A DNA stretch of 55,452 nucleotides from Candidatus Poribacteria bacterium (GCA_022828145.1 JAJEJA010000033.1:1-55452); one strand, 5' to 3'; shown: positions 26,126-34,544, numbered from the stretch's first letter. Notes: generated from the sequence alone by a model not told the origin. Translations and numbers: made by a program.

Positions 26126-26857
26126 ATGCCAGATATTGTTGTGAAAACTGAAGATGTCGTCAAAGAATATAGGATGGGATCAAACGTCCTACGCGCATTA
26201 GACGGAATCAATATCGAAATTGAACGCGGAGAATATATCTCGTTGATGGGACCCTCAGGATCCGGCAAATCAACGCTCTTTAACATGATCGGTGCTCTCG
26301 ACAGACCCACAGAAGGACAAGTCTACATTGATGGACAGAATATGTCTAACCTATCCCAAAGACAGATCGCAGCTTTTAGATGTCATAGGGTTGGGTACAT
26401 CTTTCAGAGTTACAATCTATTGAATGTCAGAACAGCACACGGAAATGTAACACTACCGATGATCTTTGCGGGTATCCCCGATAAACAACGGAATGAAAAG
26501 GCAGAAAAACTGTTAGATAAAGTCGGATTAGGAGACAGAATGTATCATCTCCCAGATGAACTCTCTGGGGGTCAACGTCAACGTGTCGCCATCGCAAGAG
26601 CACTCGCAAATGACCCAAGCATTATCCTTGCAGATGAACCGACTGCAAACCTTGATACGATCACAGGACGTGAGATTATAGACCTTATTAAGCAGCTCAA
26701 TATTGAGCAAGGCGTCACAGTCATCTCTGCCACGCACGACCTTAAGATGCTCGATGTCTCGGACCGCATCGTGGATATACGCGACGGACTTGTAGAACGT
26801 ATCCGCAACAGAGATGAAATTGAAATTGAAATAGGAGAAGTCGGTGGGCATGAATAG
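26126..26857 (+). CDS. ABC transporter ATP-binding protein (MacB/LolD type)
   Basis: The 243-residue ATPase has Walker A (GPSGSGKST), Q-loop (FQSYNLL), signature LSGGQRQRVAIARAL, Walker B (IILADEPTANLD) and the H-loop (SATHD). The sequence pattern, with RALDGINIEIERGEYISLMG, is the MacB/LolD group. It pairs with the permease just upstream. It ends 12 bases from the convergent dehydrogenase gene. Confidence 0.93.
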   Translation: MPDIVVKTEDVVKEYRMGSNVLRALDGINIEIERGEYISLMGPSGSGKSTLFNMIGALDRPTEGQVYIDGQNMSNLSQRQIAAFRCHRVGYIFQSYNLLNVRTAHGNVTLPMIFAGIPDKQRNEKAEKLLDKVGLGDRMYHLPDELSGGQRQRVAIARALANDPSIILADEPTANLDTITGREIIDLIKQLNIEQGVTVISATHDLKMLDVSDRIVDIRDGLVERIRNRDEIEIEIGEVGGHE

Positions 26858-26869
26858 TATCTTCGTCTA

Positions 26870-27892
26870 CTAACCGATTTCAGACAATTTAACAGGTCTA
26901 TTTTCATGCAACGATTTTAACGCAGCATACCCCATTACAACAGGTGCACGACCATCTATACCCGATACTGGTGGTTGTGTGTTATCCAAGATACACATAA
27001 CAAATGCTTTTAATTCTGACAGATACGCATCTCTATAACGTTCTATAAAGAAGTATGGTGGGTTTGCAGCGTGCCTTCCAGCGTCGTTGTGCAAAGTCAC
27101 CGTATCCGTTGACAGATTTCCAACTGTGACCACACCTTTAGAACCAAACACTTCCACACGTTGATCGTAACCGTAGACTGCTTTTCTGCTGTTATCAATA
27201 GTTGCGAGGATACCGTTTTGGAATTGAAGTGTAATTACAGCAGTGTCAATGTCTCCAATTTCACCGATTTTTGGATCAATACGCACGCCTCCAATGGCAT
27301 ACACCTCAATCACTTCGTCATCAATCAGGTATCGTGCCATATCAAAATCGTGTATCGTCATGTCAAGGAACATCCCACCTGATATTTTGACATATTCTAT
27401 CGGTGGAGGGGCAGGATCGCGACTTGTGATTCGCAAAATATGTGGTTCACCTATCTCTCCAGAAACTATCGCCTCACGTACCTTCATAAAGTTTTTATCA
27501 AACCTACGATTGAATCCAACTTGAAACTTTACTTCTGCTTCTTTAACAATTGCTAACGTTTCGTCAATCTCTTCCAAGTCTAAGGCAATCGGTTTCTCAC
27601 AAAATATGTGTTTACCTGCGGCAGCAGCTGCTTGACATATCTCAACGTGTGTATCCGTTGAAGATGCTACTATCACAGCATCAATCTTTGGGTCTGTAAC
27701 AAGTGTGTGATAATCTGATGTTACTATAGGGGTATTGAACCGTTGTGCAAGGGTTTCTGCAGTTTCGGTGTCTAAGCTGCATATTGCTACGAGATCTGCT
27801 TCGGGTATATTCTGGGATAGATGTTCAATGTGGAGTTTGCCGATGCGTCCCGTTCCGATTACACCGACACCGACTTTTGATGGTGTGTTCAT
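26870..27892 (-). CDS. iolG: Inositol 2-dehydrogenase-like Gfo/Idh/MocA oxidoreductase
   Basis: The 340-residue product has an N-terminal NAD-binding Rossmann motif (GVGVIGTGRIGKLH) and the EKP motif (FCEKPIALDLEE) with the catalytic Lys. The C-terminal sheet domain carries SGGMFLDMTIHDFDMARYL, where D and H complete the usual K-D-H set. The order and spacing are those of IolG, which oxidises myo-inositol to 2-keto-myo-inositol with NAD+. Its start overlaps the end of the IolE-like gene upstream by 4 bases (ATGA), supporting an inositol-type pathway. A related sugar substrate is possible. Confidence 0.85.
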   Translation of the reverse strand: MNTPSKVGVGVIGTGRIGKLHIEHLSQNIPEADLVAICSLDTETAETLAQRFNTPIVTSDYHTLVTDPKIDAVIVASSTDTHVEICQAAAAAGKHIFCEKPIALDLEEIDETLAIVKEAEVKFQVGFNRRFDKNFMKVREAIVSGEIGEPHILRITSRDPAPPPIEYVKISGGMFLDMTIHDFDMARYLIDDEVIEVYAIGGVRIDPKIGEIGDIDTAVITLQFQNGILATIDNSRKAVYGYDQRVEVFGSKGVVTVGNLSTDTVTLHNDAGRHAANPPYFFIERYRDAYLSELKAFVMCILDNTQPPVSGIDGRAPVVMGYAALKSLHENRPVKLSEIG

Positions 27893-28788
27893 TTTGTGAT
27901 GATTGCACTCAGATAGTGGTAATTCCGTTTTGCACTCTGATATGGACTTCCCATTCCTGGTAAGACATCCTGTTCAACGACTATCCATCCATCGTAGTTC
28001 CGATTTCGCAATGCTGAAATGAATGCTGGAAAGTCAACCTCACCTTTTCCCAATTCACAGAACACACCTTTCCCGATGGACTGAAAGTAATCCCAACCTT
28101 CCTTACGGGAACTATTTGCGATCTCAGGATGGTAATCCTTGAAATGTACATGCCAGATGCGTTCCGCGTGCTTATCAAAGATTTCAAGAGGATCCCCTCC
28201 CCCGAATCGGTAATGTCCCGTATCAAAACACAACCCGACGAGATTTGGATCGGTGTGTTGCATCAACATGTCAACTTCCGCGGGAGTTTCAACATATCCC
28301 GCGCAGTGATGGTGAAAAACGGTGCGGAGTCCTGTTTCATCTTTCACCGATTGCGCGATGTGATGTACACCGGTAACAAAAGTGTCCCACTGTTCTTGTG
28401 TCAATCCGTGTTCAGGACGGATCCGACCAGCATTCTCCGTGCGTTCCTTTACCGTCCCGTTGTCATCTGCAAGTACGATGAACGGTGTGTCCCCCGCCAC
28501 TTCAGCCAATAGGCGCGCATGCTGCAATGCGGATTTTTCACCTGTTGCGTGTGCTTCAACATCTGCAAGCGCGACTGGGACAAAAGCATCTAACAGCGTT
28601 AGTTCGCGAGATGCAAGTTCGTCGCTGAGTTGTGCGGGGTCCGTTGGCATAAACCCCCAATCACCCAATTCTGTGCCGCCATAACCGATTGCGAGCATCT
28701 CGTCTAAGACTTGGGTATAGTCAGGGGATTTCCCTTGTAGGTCGAATTCAAGTATACCCCAGGAACATGGAGCATTTGCTATTTTCAT
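27889..28788 (-). CDS. Inosose dehydratase-like sugar isomerase (IolE family)
   Basis: The 299-residue TIM-barrel protein starts IANAPCSWGILEFDLQG and has ELGDWGFMPTDP, VFHHHCAGYVETP, GLCFDTGHYRFGG, HVHFKDYHPEI and a final VVEQDVLPG. These supply the E, D, H and E metal ligands of the xylose-isomerase-like family. It most resembles proteins annotated as inosose dehydratase, dehydrating 2-keto-myo-inositol. It is translationally coupled to the IolG-like gene downstream and begins 4 bases after the stop of the BsaWI-like gene, so the nuclease operon may read into it. Confidence 0.82.
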   Translation of the reverse strand: MKIANAPCSWGILEFDLQGKSPDYTQVLDEMLAIGYGGTELGDWGFMPTDPAQLSDELASRELTLLDAFVPVALADVEAHATGEKSALQHARLLAEVAGDTPFIVLADDNGTVKERTENAGRIRPEHGLTQEQWDTFVTGVHHIAQSVKDETGLRTVFHHHCAGYVETPAEVDMLMQHTDPNLVGLCFDTGHYRFGGGDPLEIFDKHAERIWHVHFKDYHPEIANSSRKEGWDYFQSIGKGVFCELGKGEVDFPAFISALRNRNYDGWIVVEQDVLPGMGSPYQSAKRNYHYLSAIITK

Positions 28789-28792
28789 TAGA

Positions 28793-29623
28793 TTATTGGT
28801 TTTCTTCTATGACTTTTTTGAAATCTTCTATGAAATGTTCAAAAAGTTTAACCTTGTCGCTCTCTTGAAGGTTTTCTCTTGTTAAGACATAGGTGCCATC
28901 AAGTTCTGTTTCTACAATGGCGCGTCCTTTCTTTGGTACATCTGTAATTTTCAAGGTTCCATCCAAGTCAGTTGTGACAAGATAAAATTTGATAGTGGAA
29001 GTATCTTCGTCTGTCTGTAGTTTGAGTTTCCAATAAACCATGTTCTTGATTTGGTTTTTCAAATTGACATCACACCGAATTACAGCGACAACACGCAAAT
29101 CTTCAGGGGTGTAAATAATAATATCAATATATGGGATTTCAGAATAAAATTTTCCATAATCTACTGTCAAATTCCGTTTTATCCCTTGCCATTCTTCAGA
29201 TAACGGAGCACCATCTTTTACTAGATCATAGCGCAAAACCGCCTTCAATCCTAACTTTTCAATTGAAGATGCTATCATATCTCGGATCCGTTCTCGAAAA
29301 GTTTTGCCTTTAGAAGCGCGCCAAATCTCACCTAATTCTCCTGTTAGAAAAACCTCAAAGCACTCTATAACAACCTTTTCTTCAAGGCTATCATCCCAGA
29401 CAATAGATTCACCATAATGTTCTTCAAGTTGGTACTTGATAGCACCTGTATCATTAACATTATCAAAATCAATAACATTCATTTCAATTAGGACATCTAC
29501 CAATGCTTCATCATAACCCATTTCATAAAGAGCCTCCTCAAGGATGTTTTTTATTCCATCAAGTTCAGTCTGCAAACTATGTGCTGTTGGTGCTGCTTTA
29601 ATAGGTTCAATTTCATTCTGCAT
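28793..29623 (-). CDS. BsaWI-like type II restriction endonuclease (tentative)
   Basis: The 276-residue protein has no signal peptide. An N-terminal helical half precedes a C-terminal part (YIDIIIYTPEDLRVVAVIRC, then NMVYWKLKLQTD and IKFYLVTTDLDG) that reminds me of the BsaWI restriction family in the CCGG-cutting group. That assignment is tentative. Where related enzymes, as I recall them, have S-x-K before the LR-R stretch, this has RCDVNLKNQ, so the catalytic lysine may be missing. I chose ATG 29623, with GGGAG upstream and 4 bases after the previous stop; the frame also runs up to 29701. It is the last gene of the methyltransferase operon. Confidence 0.55.
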   Translation of the reverse strand: MQNEIEPIKAAPTAHSLQTELDGIKNILEEALYEMGYDEALVDVLIEMNVIDFDNVNDTGAIKYQLEEHYGESIVWDDSLEEKVVIECFEVFLTGELGEIWRASKGKTFRERIRDMIASSIEKLGLKAVLRYDLVKDGAPLSEEWQGIKRNLTVDYGKFYSEIPYIDIIIYTPEDLRVVAVIRCDVNLKNQIKNMVYWKLKLQTDEDTSTIKFYLVTTDLDGTLKITDVPKKGRAIVETELDGTYVLTRENLQESDKVKLFEHFIEDFKKVIEENQ

Positions 29624-29627
29624 TTTT

Positions 29628-30479
29628 TCAGTTTCTCCCGTTGTTAAGAAGGGATTCACGTCCGGCTTTAGAGATTTCCCAAATGCCGCGTTGAGAATCA
29701 TCCTTCATAAAACCTTTATTTATTAATTCTCGCCGCATATCCTGGGTTCGATTATCCCAATAAAACTGTCCATCTGATCGGCGCGATTTATCTATTTCTC
29801 GCAGCTCATTAGCTGCATCCATAAGTTGATAGACTCGTTGTAGCACTTGCTTAGTTGATGCTGTACCTCCAAGTTCTACTAAAACTCTTAGAATTGGTAG
29901 ACCGTAACGTTGACGAGGCAAAGGAGTCTCAGGTGTTTGGGGTTGAAATGCCTCTTGTGCATTTGCCTTTGCAGTCCCTTGTTCAACGTTGGTTTTAGAA
30001 AGATACTTTTGAAAATCGGATACAGCTTCATTCTCAACCTCAAGATCAATGGTGCAGAAATTTCTATCTGCCCACGGGATAACTCTTCTGTCGACTGTAC
30101 TTGTTTGACCGGGAAGGTAAAAGTCCCATATTTTCCCGTTGGTAATAACGGCTATCTCTACTCCAACTTGAAAAGCATATCTACAAATTTGGTCTTGAAA
30201 TTTTTCAATACTTGTTCCCCAACTTTTACACTCAATGAATACTAAGGAAGTTTCACCTTGTTGCAAGGCATAGTCAACTCTTTCGTTGTTGTCTTTGTTG
30301 ACTTTCTTTTCTGGATAAACCTCTAAAGTATACAGATTGCTGTCGTGCCAATCCAGAGATCTTAGGATTGGGATAACAATGTACTGCTTAGTCGCAGCCT
30401 CATCAAACTTGTGATTTTCGATCGTTTTCCTACACTTTAGAATATCGGAGATAGTTTTTTCCAACATTATATTACTCAC
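29628..30479 (-). CDS. HsdR_N-type PD-(D/E)XK nuclease fused to Mrr_N winged helix
   Basis: The 283-residue product opens with a type I restriction R-subunit N-terminal-like domain: YIVIPILRSLDWHDSN, then RVDYAL and VFIECKSWG, which supply the D and E-x-K of a PD-(D/E)XK site (about residues 69 and 81-83). QICRYAFQVGVEIAVITNGK follows. After a Gln/Pro-rich linker, residues about 195-283 resemble the Mrr N-terminal winged helix (LPILRVLVELGGTAST, RRELINKGFM). It is a candidate DNA nuclease. It overlaps the HNH gene by 4 bases. No helicase motor is fused, unlike full HsdR. Confidence 0.7.
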   Translation of the reverse strand: MSNIMLEKTISDILKCRKTIENHKFDEAATKQYIVIPILRSLDWHDSNLYTLEVYPEKKVNKDNNERVDYALQQGETSLVFIECKSWGTSIEKFQDQICRYAFQVGVEIAVITNGKIWDFYLPGQTSTVDRRVIPWADRNFCTIDLEVENEAVSDFQKYLSKTNVEQGTAKANAQEAFQPQTPETPLPRQRYGLPILRVLVELGGTASTKQVLQRVYQLMDAANELREIDKSRRSDGQFYWDNRTQDMRRELINKGFMKDDSQRGIWEISKAGRESLLNNGRN

Positions 30480-31063
30480 TTTTTCGTGTCAGGACGGTCA
30501 ATATGCCCGTTAATATCATGTGCATCGTAAACATCAAAAACTGATTGGCAAAATGCAATCATCTTCTCATCTTGCTCTGCCACCGCAGTTTCGTACATCC
30601 TGATGAAATACCTTTTGCCGGCCTCGGTTTGTGAATAGTTCTTCTTGAGTAAATTATGTTGATAACAGAGGGTTTGACCATTATCAATAGTATTCGTGCC
30701 ACCCTTATCTTTTGGTTTTTTATGGTCAACGGCAAGCGTAACACCGTCTTCTTCTCCGCGTCCACAAACCACACATTTGTAACCATCACGTTCTAAAATT
30801 GCCTTTTTGACATTTGGGGGAAACTCATGTAACTCTACTTCGTGATCATAGTCAGGATCGTATTTGTAGACACCCTTCTTGATTTGCATGAGTTTTCCAT
30901 CTTGATGAAGCTGTCTGATAGACCGCCAAGGATCTCGCGGAGGGTTGCCATGTTCCTGTTGATACTGTTCTGTTACCCAATCAACTACAGGACCGTGAGG
31001 AAGTTCTTCATGTGGGTGATTTTTGAAATATTCCAATACAAGTTCACGAATCGTTTTTGCCAT
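30476..31063 (-). CDS. HNH endonuclease with N-terminal winged-helix-like region
   Basis: The 195-residue product has a helical N-terminal region (TIRELVLEYFKNHPHEELPH) and a C-terminal HNH module: RDGYKCVVCGRGEEDGVTLA, then VDHKKPKDKGG, TIDNGQTLCYQHN. The two CxxC-like Cys sets and the DH pair fit a zinc-bound HNH (beta-beta-alpha metal) nuclease. It overlaps the methyltransferase gene by 20 bases and is coupled to the next nuclease gene. ATG 31063 with AAGGA upstream is preferred over TTG 31087. It could cut unmodified DNA, with the methyltransferase protecting self. Confidence 0.83.
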   Translation of the reverse strand: MAKTIRELVLEYFKNHPHEELPHGPVVDWVTEQYQQEHGNPPRDPWRSIRQLHQDGKLMQIKKGVYKYDPDYDHEVELHEFPPNVKKAILERDGYKCVVCGRGEEDGVTLAVDHKKPKDKGGTNTIDNGQTLCYQHNLLKKNYSQTEAGKRYFIRMYETAVAEQDEKMIAFCQSVFDVYDAHDINGHIDRPDTKK

Positions 31064-31850
31064 CCAACTTTTCCTTTTCTTCTTCAAATAGACTTAATTG
31101 TTTTGAAACTTCATCTAAACGCACTTTAGCAAGTTCACAGTATCCTTCATCAACTTCAATTCCAATACCGTTCCTTTTGTTTAAATGTGCAGCAACTAAT
31201 GTAGTACCACTTCCCATAAATGGATCAAGGACTGTGTCTCCAACAAAACTAAAAAGTTTAATGCAGCGGCGCGGAAGTTCTATAGGAAAAGGTGCTGGAT
31301 GACCAATTCGCTTTTTACTCTCACCGGGAAAAGTCCAGAGACCGTTTGTCCATTCCATAAACTCTTCTTTATTCATATCCGATTCACCGCTGCCACTTGT
31401 TTTCTTCCATTGATCTTTGTAGAGAATGACTATTAGTTCAACAGGGGCAATGACATAAGGGGCAGATGCTTTTAACCATGAACCCCAAGCAGTCCTTCTT
31501 GAGATGTTGCCTTCGTTCCAAACAATTGTGGAGTGGTACTGAAATCCGAGCGCGGTTGCCAACTTTGTTAAGTCTGCACCGACATGCTGTTGCCCTCCTT
31601 TGTTTTTGTCCAAAGGAATATTAAGACAGAAACGTCCATCAGGCTTTAACCACTGCAAGCATTGGGAAAACCAGTCTTTAGAAAAAGTGAGGTAGTCCGT
31701 ATAAGAAAGAGCATCGTCGTTTGAGTTATATTTTATATCAACGTTGTAAGGGGGTGATGTGACAATGAGATCAATGCTATCCTTTTCAATGGCACGGGTT
31801 ATCAGGACATCTTCGTTGATTATTGTAAATAGTTCGTCGCTAAAATACAC
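31044..31850 (-). CDS. DNA methyltransferase, beta class (N6-adenine or N4-cytosine)
   Basis: The 268-residue enzyme has motif IV first (DLIVTSPPYNVDIKY, near residue 31) and motif I late (VLDPFMGSGTTLVAA), the beta-group order. TSPPYN fits N4-cytosine or N6-adenine methylation with S-adenosylmethionine as donor. The middle WNEGNISRRTAWGSWLKAS and HPAPFPIELPRRCIKLFS match this family. It heads a four-gene operon with the HNH, HsdR_N/Mrr_N and BsaWI-like genes, so it probably protects host DNA. Parts of a similar gene occur at 33367, 34410 and 34599. Confidence 0.93.
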   Translation of the reverse strand: MYFSDELFTIINEDVLITRAIEKDSIDLIVTSPPYNVDIKYNSNDDALSYTDYLTFSKDWFSQCLQWLKPDGRFCLNIPLDKNKGGQQHVGADLTKLATALGFQYHSTIVWNEGNISRRTAWGSWLKASAPYVIAPVELIVILYKDQWKKTSGSGESDMNKEEFMEWTNGLWTFPGESKKRIGHPAPFPIELPRRCIKLFSFVGDTVLDPFMGSGTTLVAAHLNKRNGIGIEVDEGYCELAKVRLDEVSKQLSLFEEEKEKLDGKNDS

Positions 31851-31922
31851 ATTTATCTCCTATGTTCTAAGAAGAATATTGAGAGACTTCTAAACGCAAA
31901 CCGTATTTCGTACTATCAAATT

Positions 31923-31952
31923 AACATATCATAACAATATGAAATATGTCAA
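31923..31952 (-). promoter_or_regulatory. Possible promoter for the methyltransferase operon
   Basis: On the minus strand TTGACA (31947-31952) and TATGTT (31923-31928) are 18 bases apart, 73 bases from the methyltransferase start. The rest of the 290-base gap 31851-32140 is AT-rich with nothing else recognised. Confidence 0.45.
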
Positions 31953-32140
31953 GACTAAAAGAAAATCTGAAATTGATGCTCCGAGGTTTTGGTTTATCGT
32001 TGCTTTAGATTTACTATTCTGATTTAGCATTCATCCTTCTTGTATAGCCAATCGACTTATGCCAAGAAAAGCAGAGATATAAAAAAACCGATATGAGAGT
32101 TAGCAATTGCTACACTTTAATATGATACACTTTGGTTCAC

Positions 32141-33364
32141 CTACGCCGCATTGATTAAGCTGCGTCCCGTATTAAAAGCTTCTTTAAACCCTGGTGCTAT
32201 TTTTACCGCTTCGCTACAGTCCTCAATGGCTCTGTCATAATCACCTGCCTCGCTGTAAAGTTTACCACGATCGTAGTAATTCTCAGCATCACTCGGCTGA
32301 AGTTCTAACACCCTGTTATAGTCTTCAATGGCTTTATCATACTCACCTCTAACACGGTATATGCTAGATCGACAACCATACGCGTCGGCATGCATTGGAT
32401 CAAGTTTTATTGCCATGTTGAAATCTTCAATGGCTTTATCATACTCATGCTCCTCATCATAAAATTTGCCACGAGTGTAATAGGCATCAACATCTTGCGG
32501 ATTGAGTTCAATTGCCTTCGTATAGTCTTCAATGGCTCTGTGAAAATTACCCTGTTTACCGTAAAGGGTAGCTCGAAAACCCCACGCATCAGCATGATCA
32601 GGGTCAAGTTTTATCGCCTCAGTAAAGTCCGCAATTGCATTGTCATACTTTCCATCTTCGTCATAAAGTTTTCCACGCGTATAATATGCCTCCGCATCTT
32701 GAAGATTAAGCTCTATTGCCTTAGTAAAGTCTGCCATGGCTCTGTCAAAATCACATTTTTTGAAGTGAGTTTTCGCACGGTAGTTGTAGACTTCAGCATA
32801 ATCGGGTTTAAGTTTTATCGCCTCATTATAATCTGCGATGGCTTTGTCATATTCTCCAATGTAACTATATGCATTACCCCGCTTGATATAATTCTCAACC
32901 ATTCTTGGATGAAGCGTTAAACCTGCTGTGTAAAGTGCGATTTCTTTTTCGGCATCCTCTCTATTTTGAATGTAGTTAATAGGATAACCTCTGTTAATCT
33001 CTTGACACTTTTGTAAAAACCGCCAGTATCCAGCGACTCCAAGTTTATCAAGAAGAACTTTAAGTCCGATTTCAAAAATTTCAATATCCGTCATTTTTCG
33101 GATTTCGCTTTGAGGTGCAACGAATCTTTCAGCCCGTTCTCTTTCTTCTACTTTTCTCGTTTTCTGCCTCTCTTGAATCCGTTTGACGATGGTGTCTATA
33201 TCAGGCTCATTTTCCAACAACTTATGTCTGTCAACAGAATAATCCCCTTCACCCGGTTTGCATTGCCGAATAAACCGTTCAACTTGATCGGTTCCAAGCT
33301 TATCGGCAAGAACTTTTTGACCGAGTTTATATAGTTCTTTATCTGTCATCTCAAGTATCTTCAT
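32141..33364 (-). CDS. TPR protein with duplicated N-terminal domain shared with the PIN partner
   Basis: The 407-residue product has two parts. Residues 1-135 hold a module seen twice: first ILEMTDKELYKLGQKVLADK with RFIRQCKPGEGDYSVDRHKL and PDIDTIVKRIQER, then a shorter IRKMTDIEIFEIGLKVLLDK with GYWRFLQKCQ. Residues 140-400 are about seven tetratricopeptide repeats with EYDKAI-DYN-AI-L-P spacing, a helical scaffold for protein binding. The N-terminal module is also in the 157-residue protein at 33498-33971. I do not know its function. It starts 2 bases after a short frame that copies the methyltransferase N-terminus. Confidence 0.8.
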   Translation of the reverse strand: MKILEMTDKELYKLGQKVLADKLGTDQVERFIRQCKPGEGDYSVDRHKLLENEPDIDTIVKRIQERQKTRKVEERERAERFVAPQSEIRKMTDIEIFEIGLKVLLDKLGVAGYWRFLQKCQEINRGYPINYIQNREDAEKEIALYTAGLTLHPRMVENYIKRGNAYSYIGEYDKAIADYNEAIKLKPDYAEVYNYRAKTHFKKCDFDRAMADFTKAIELNLQDAEAYYTRGKLYDEDGKYDNAIADFTEAIKLDPDHADAWGFRATLYGKQGNFHRAIEDYTKAIELNPQDVDAYYTRGKFYDEEHEYDKAIEDFNMAIKLDPMHADAYGCRSSIYRVRGEYDKAIEDYNRVLELQPSDAENYYDRGKLYSEAGDYDRAIEDCSEAVKIAPGFKEAFNTGRSLINAA

Positions 33365-33366
33365 TT

Positions 33367-33441
33367 TTATTTCTTCTCAATAGTGCGGGTTGTCATGACA
33401 TCTTCGTTGATTATTGTGGATTGTTCGTTGCTAAAAGACAC
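33367..33441 (-). pseudogene. Fragment of a DNA methyltransferase gene (N-terminus, 24 codons)
   Basis: From GTG 33441 the frame reads VSFSNEQSTIINEDVMTTRT then IEKK and TAA. The intact enzyme at 31850 starts MYFSDELFTIINEDVLITRA then IEKD. The bases 33373-33453 match 31781-31861 at about 80 per cent by eye, including the first bases upstream of the start. The TAA is 2 bases before the TPR gene's ATG, so it may serve as a translated leader for it. Confidence 0.75.
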
Positions 33442-33497
33442 AATTTTCTCATATCGGTAAGGTAAATGTTGAAGTGATCCGAATGCTCGTATTTCAT

Positions 33498-33971
33498 TTA
33501 GTCTTGTGGAAGTTTGTTTTCTTTTATCATCTGCATGCCACTACTACCACCGCTATCCGACTGAAACTGCTGCGGTTGGTCAATAAGCTGATCAGCATTA
33601 AGGTTTTTGAAATGCTGTTGGAAGAAACCAATATATCCATATACATGAAGCTTATCCGCAAGAATCTTCAGTCCGAGTTCATATATTTCGAGATCGGTGA
33701 GTTCTAATAAGCCTTTGCGCCAGGCAGCGACTCTTTCGACTTTGATGCGTTCTTTCTCTTTTCGTTCTGCTTCTCTTTGTTGGATCCGCTTTGCAATCGT
33801 GGGAATATCTGGCTGATCGGCTAACCATTTATGTCTTTCGGCAGTATAATCATACTTGCTCGGTTTGCACTGCTGGAGAAAGCGCGCTGTATATGCGGGT
33901 CCCAGCTGTGCTCTCAGTTCCTTCATGCCCATTTCATAAAGTTCAGGATCCGTCATCTTTAAGATATCCAT
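33498..33971 (-). CDS. Partner protein of the PIN gene: duplicated unrecognised domain
   Basis: The 157-residue product holds the same two modules as the TPR protein: ILKMTDPELYEMGMKELRAQ, RFLQQCKPSKYDYTAERHKW, PDIPTIAKRIQQREAER, then LLELTDLEIYELGLKILADK and YGYIGFFQQHF, with a low-complexity Gln/Ser tail. It starts one base after the stop of the PIN gene, so the two are surely co-translated. This layout suggests a toxin-antitoxin-like pair with this protein as candidate antitoxin, which is inference. I do not recognise the domain from a named family. Confidence 0.75.
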   Translation of the reverse strand: MDILKMTDPELYEMGMKELRAQLGPAYTARFLQQCKPSKYDYTAERHKWLADQPDIPTIAKRIQQREAERKEKERIKVERVAAWRKGLLELTDLEIYELGLKILADKLHVYGYIGFFQQHFKNLNADQLIDQPQQFQSDSGGSSGMQMIKENKLPQD

Positions 33972-33972
33972 T

Positions 33973-34413
33973 TCAATTCACCTTTTGAAACCATGTCTTT
34001 GGATTTTCAACTCGGATGTGCAGTTGTGTCCGATACCGTTGTGCTCTTCTGAATAATTTATCATCGGTTGTTAGAAAGAGATCCGCTTCACCGCTTTCAG
34101 CACAAGCGAGATGTAAGGCATCCTGCTCCTGAAAACCCAACGATTCAAGTTGTAAACCTCTTGAGATTTCCGTTTCCCCAACAGAAACGGTTTGATATGC
34201 AAGATCCAACAGGGTTTTGACTTGCGAGCGTTTTTCAACATCCGGGGTCTGATCAACTTCATCTACCACAACCCTGCTGGAGATCCAATACCAATCTCCA
34301 CTGAGAAAGTAAGTGAAAATCTGCCTAACAGCTCCCGCTTCCTCCATAACTCGCCCTTGTGTTAACGGATCAAGAAGCCGACTCAAACAACATGTATCAA
34401 GATAAATTCTCAT
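33973..34413 (-). CDS. PIN domain protein (VapC-like ribonuclease)
   Basis: The 146-residue product has the PIN fold: RIYLDTCCLSRLLD (Asp5), a conserved acidic middle (VVVDEVDQTPDVEKR), QEQDALHLACAESGEADLFL and LTTDDKLFRRA, which supply the acidic metal ligands. PIN proteins cleave RNA; many are toxins paired with a small antitoxin. Its ATG overlaps the TGA of the methyltransferase-like fragment (ATGA), so it may be translated by coupling. ATG 34413 is preferred; the frame also opens with a TTG at 34422. Confidence 0.85.
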   Translation of the reverse strand: MRIYLDTCCLSRLLDPLTQGRVMEEAGAVRQIFTYFLSGDWYWISSRVVVDEVDQTPDVEKRSQVKTLLDLAYQTVSVGETEISRGLQLESLGFQEQDALHLACAESGEADLFLTTDDKLFRRAQRYRTQLHIRVENPKTWFQKVN

Positions 34414-34535
34414 AGATTCCAAAAAAGATTGTCCGTATAAGAGATCACACCGTCATTTGAGTTATTTTTTATATGAACATTGTACGGAGACGATGTAACG
34501 ATCAGATCAACACTCCCGTTTGCGCGAGTCGCCAA
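34410..34535 (-). pseudogene. Fragment of a DNA methyltransferase gene (motif IV region, 41 codons)
   Basis: An open frame from TTG 34535 reads ATRANGSVDLIVTSSPYNVH then IKNNSNDGVISYTDNLFW and ends TGA at 34410-34412. The intact enzyme has ITRAIEKDSIDLIVTSPPYN then VDIKYNSNDDALSYTDYL. The match is one continuous frame, with the middle P of the catalytic TSPPYN changed to S. Its TGA overlaps the PIN gene's ATG. It is either a decayed copy or a kept leader peptide. Confidence 0.8.
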
Positions 34536-34544
34536 CTTAGAATA

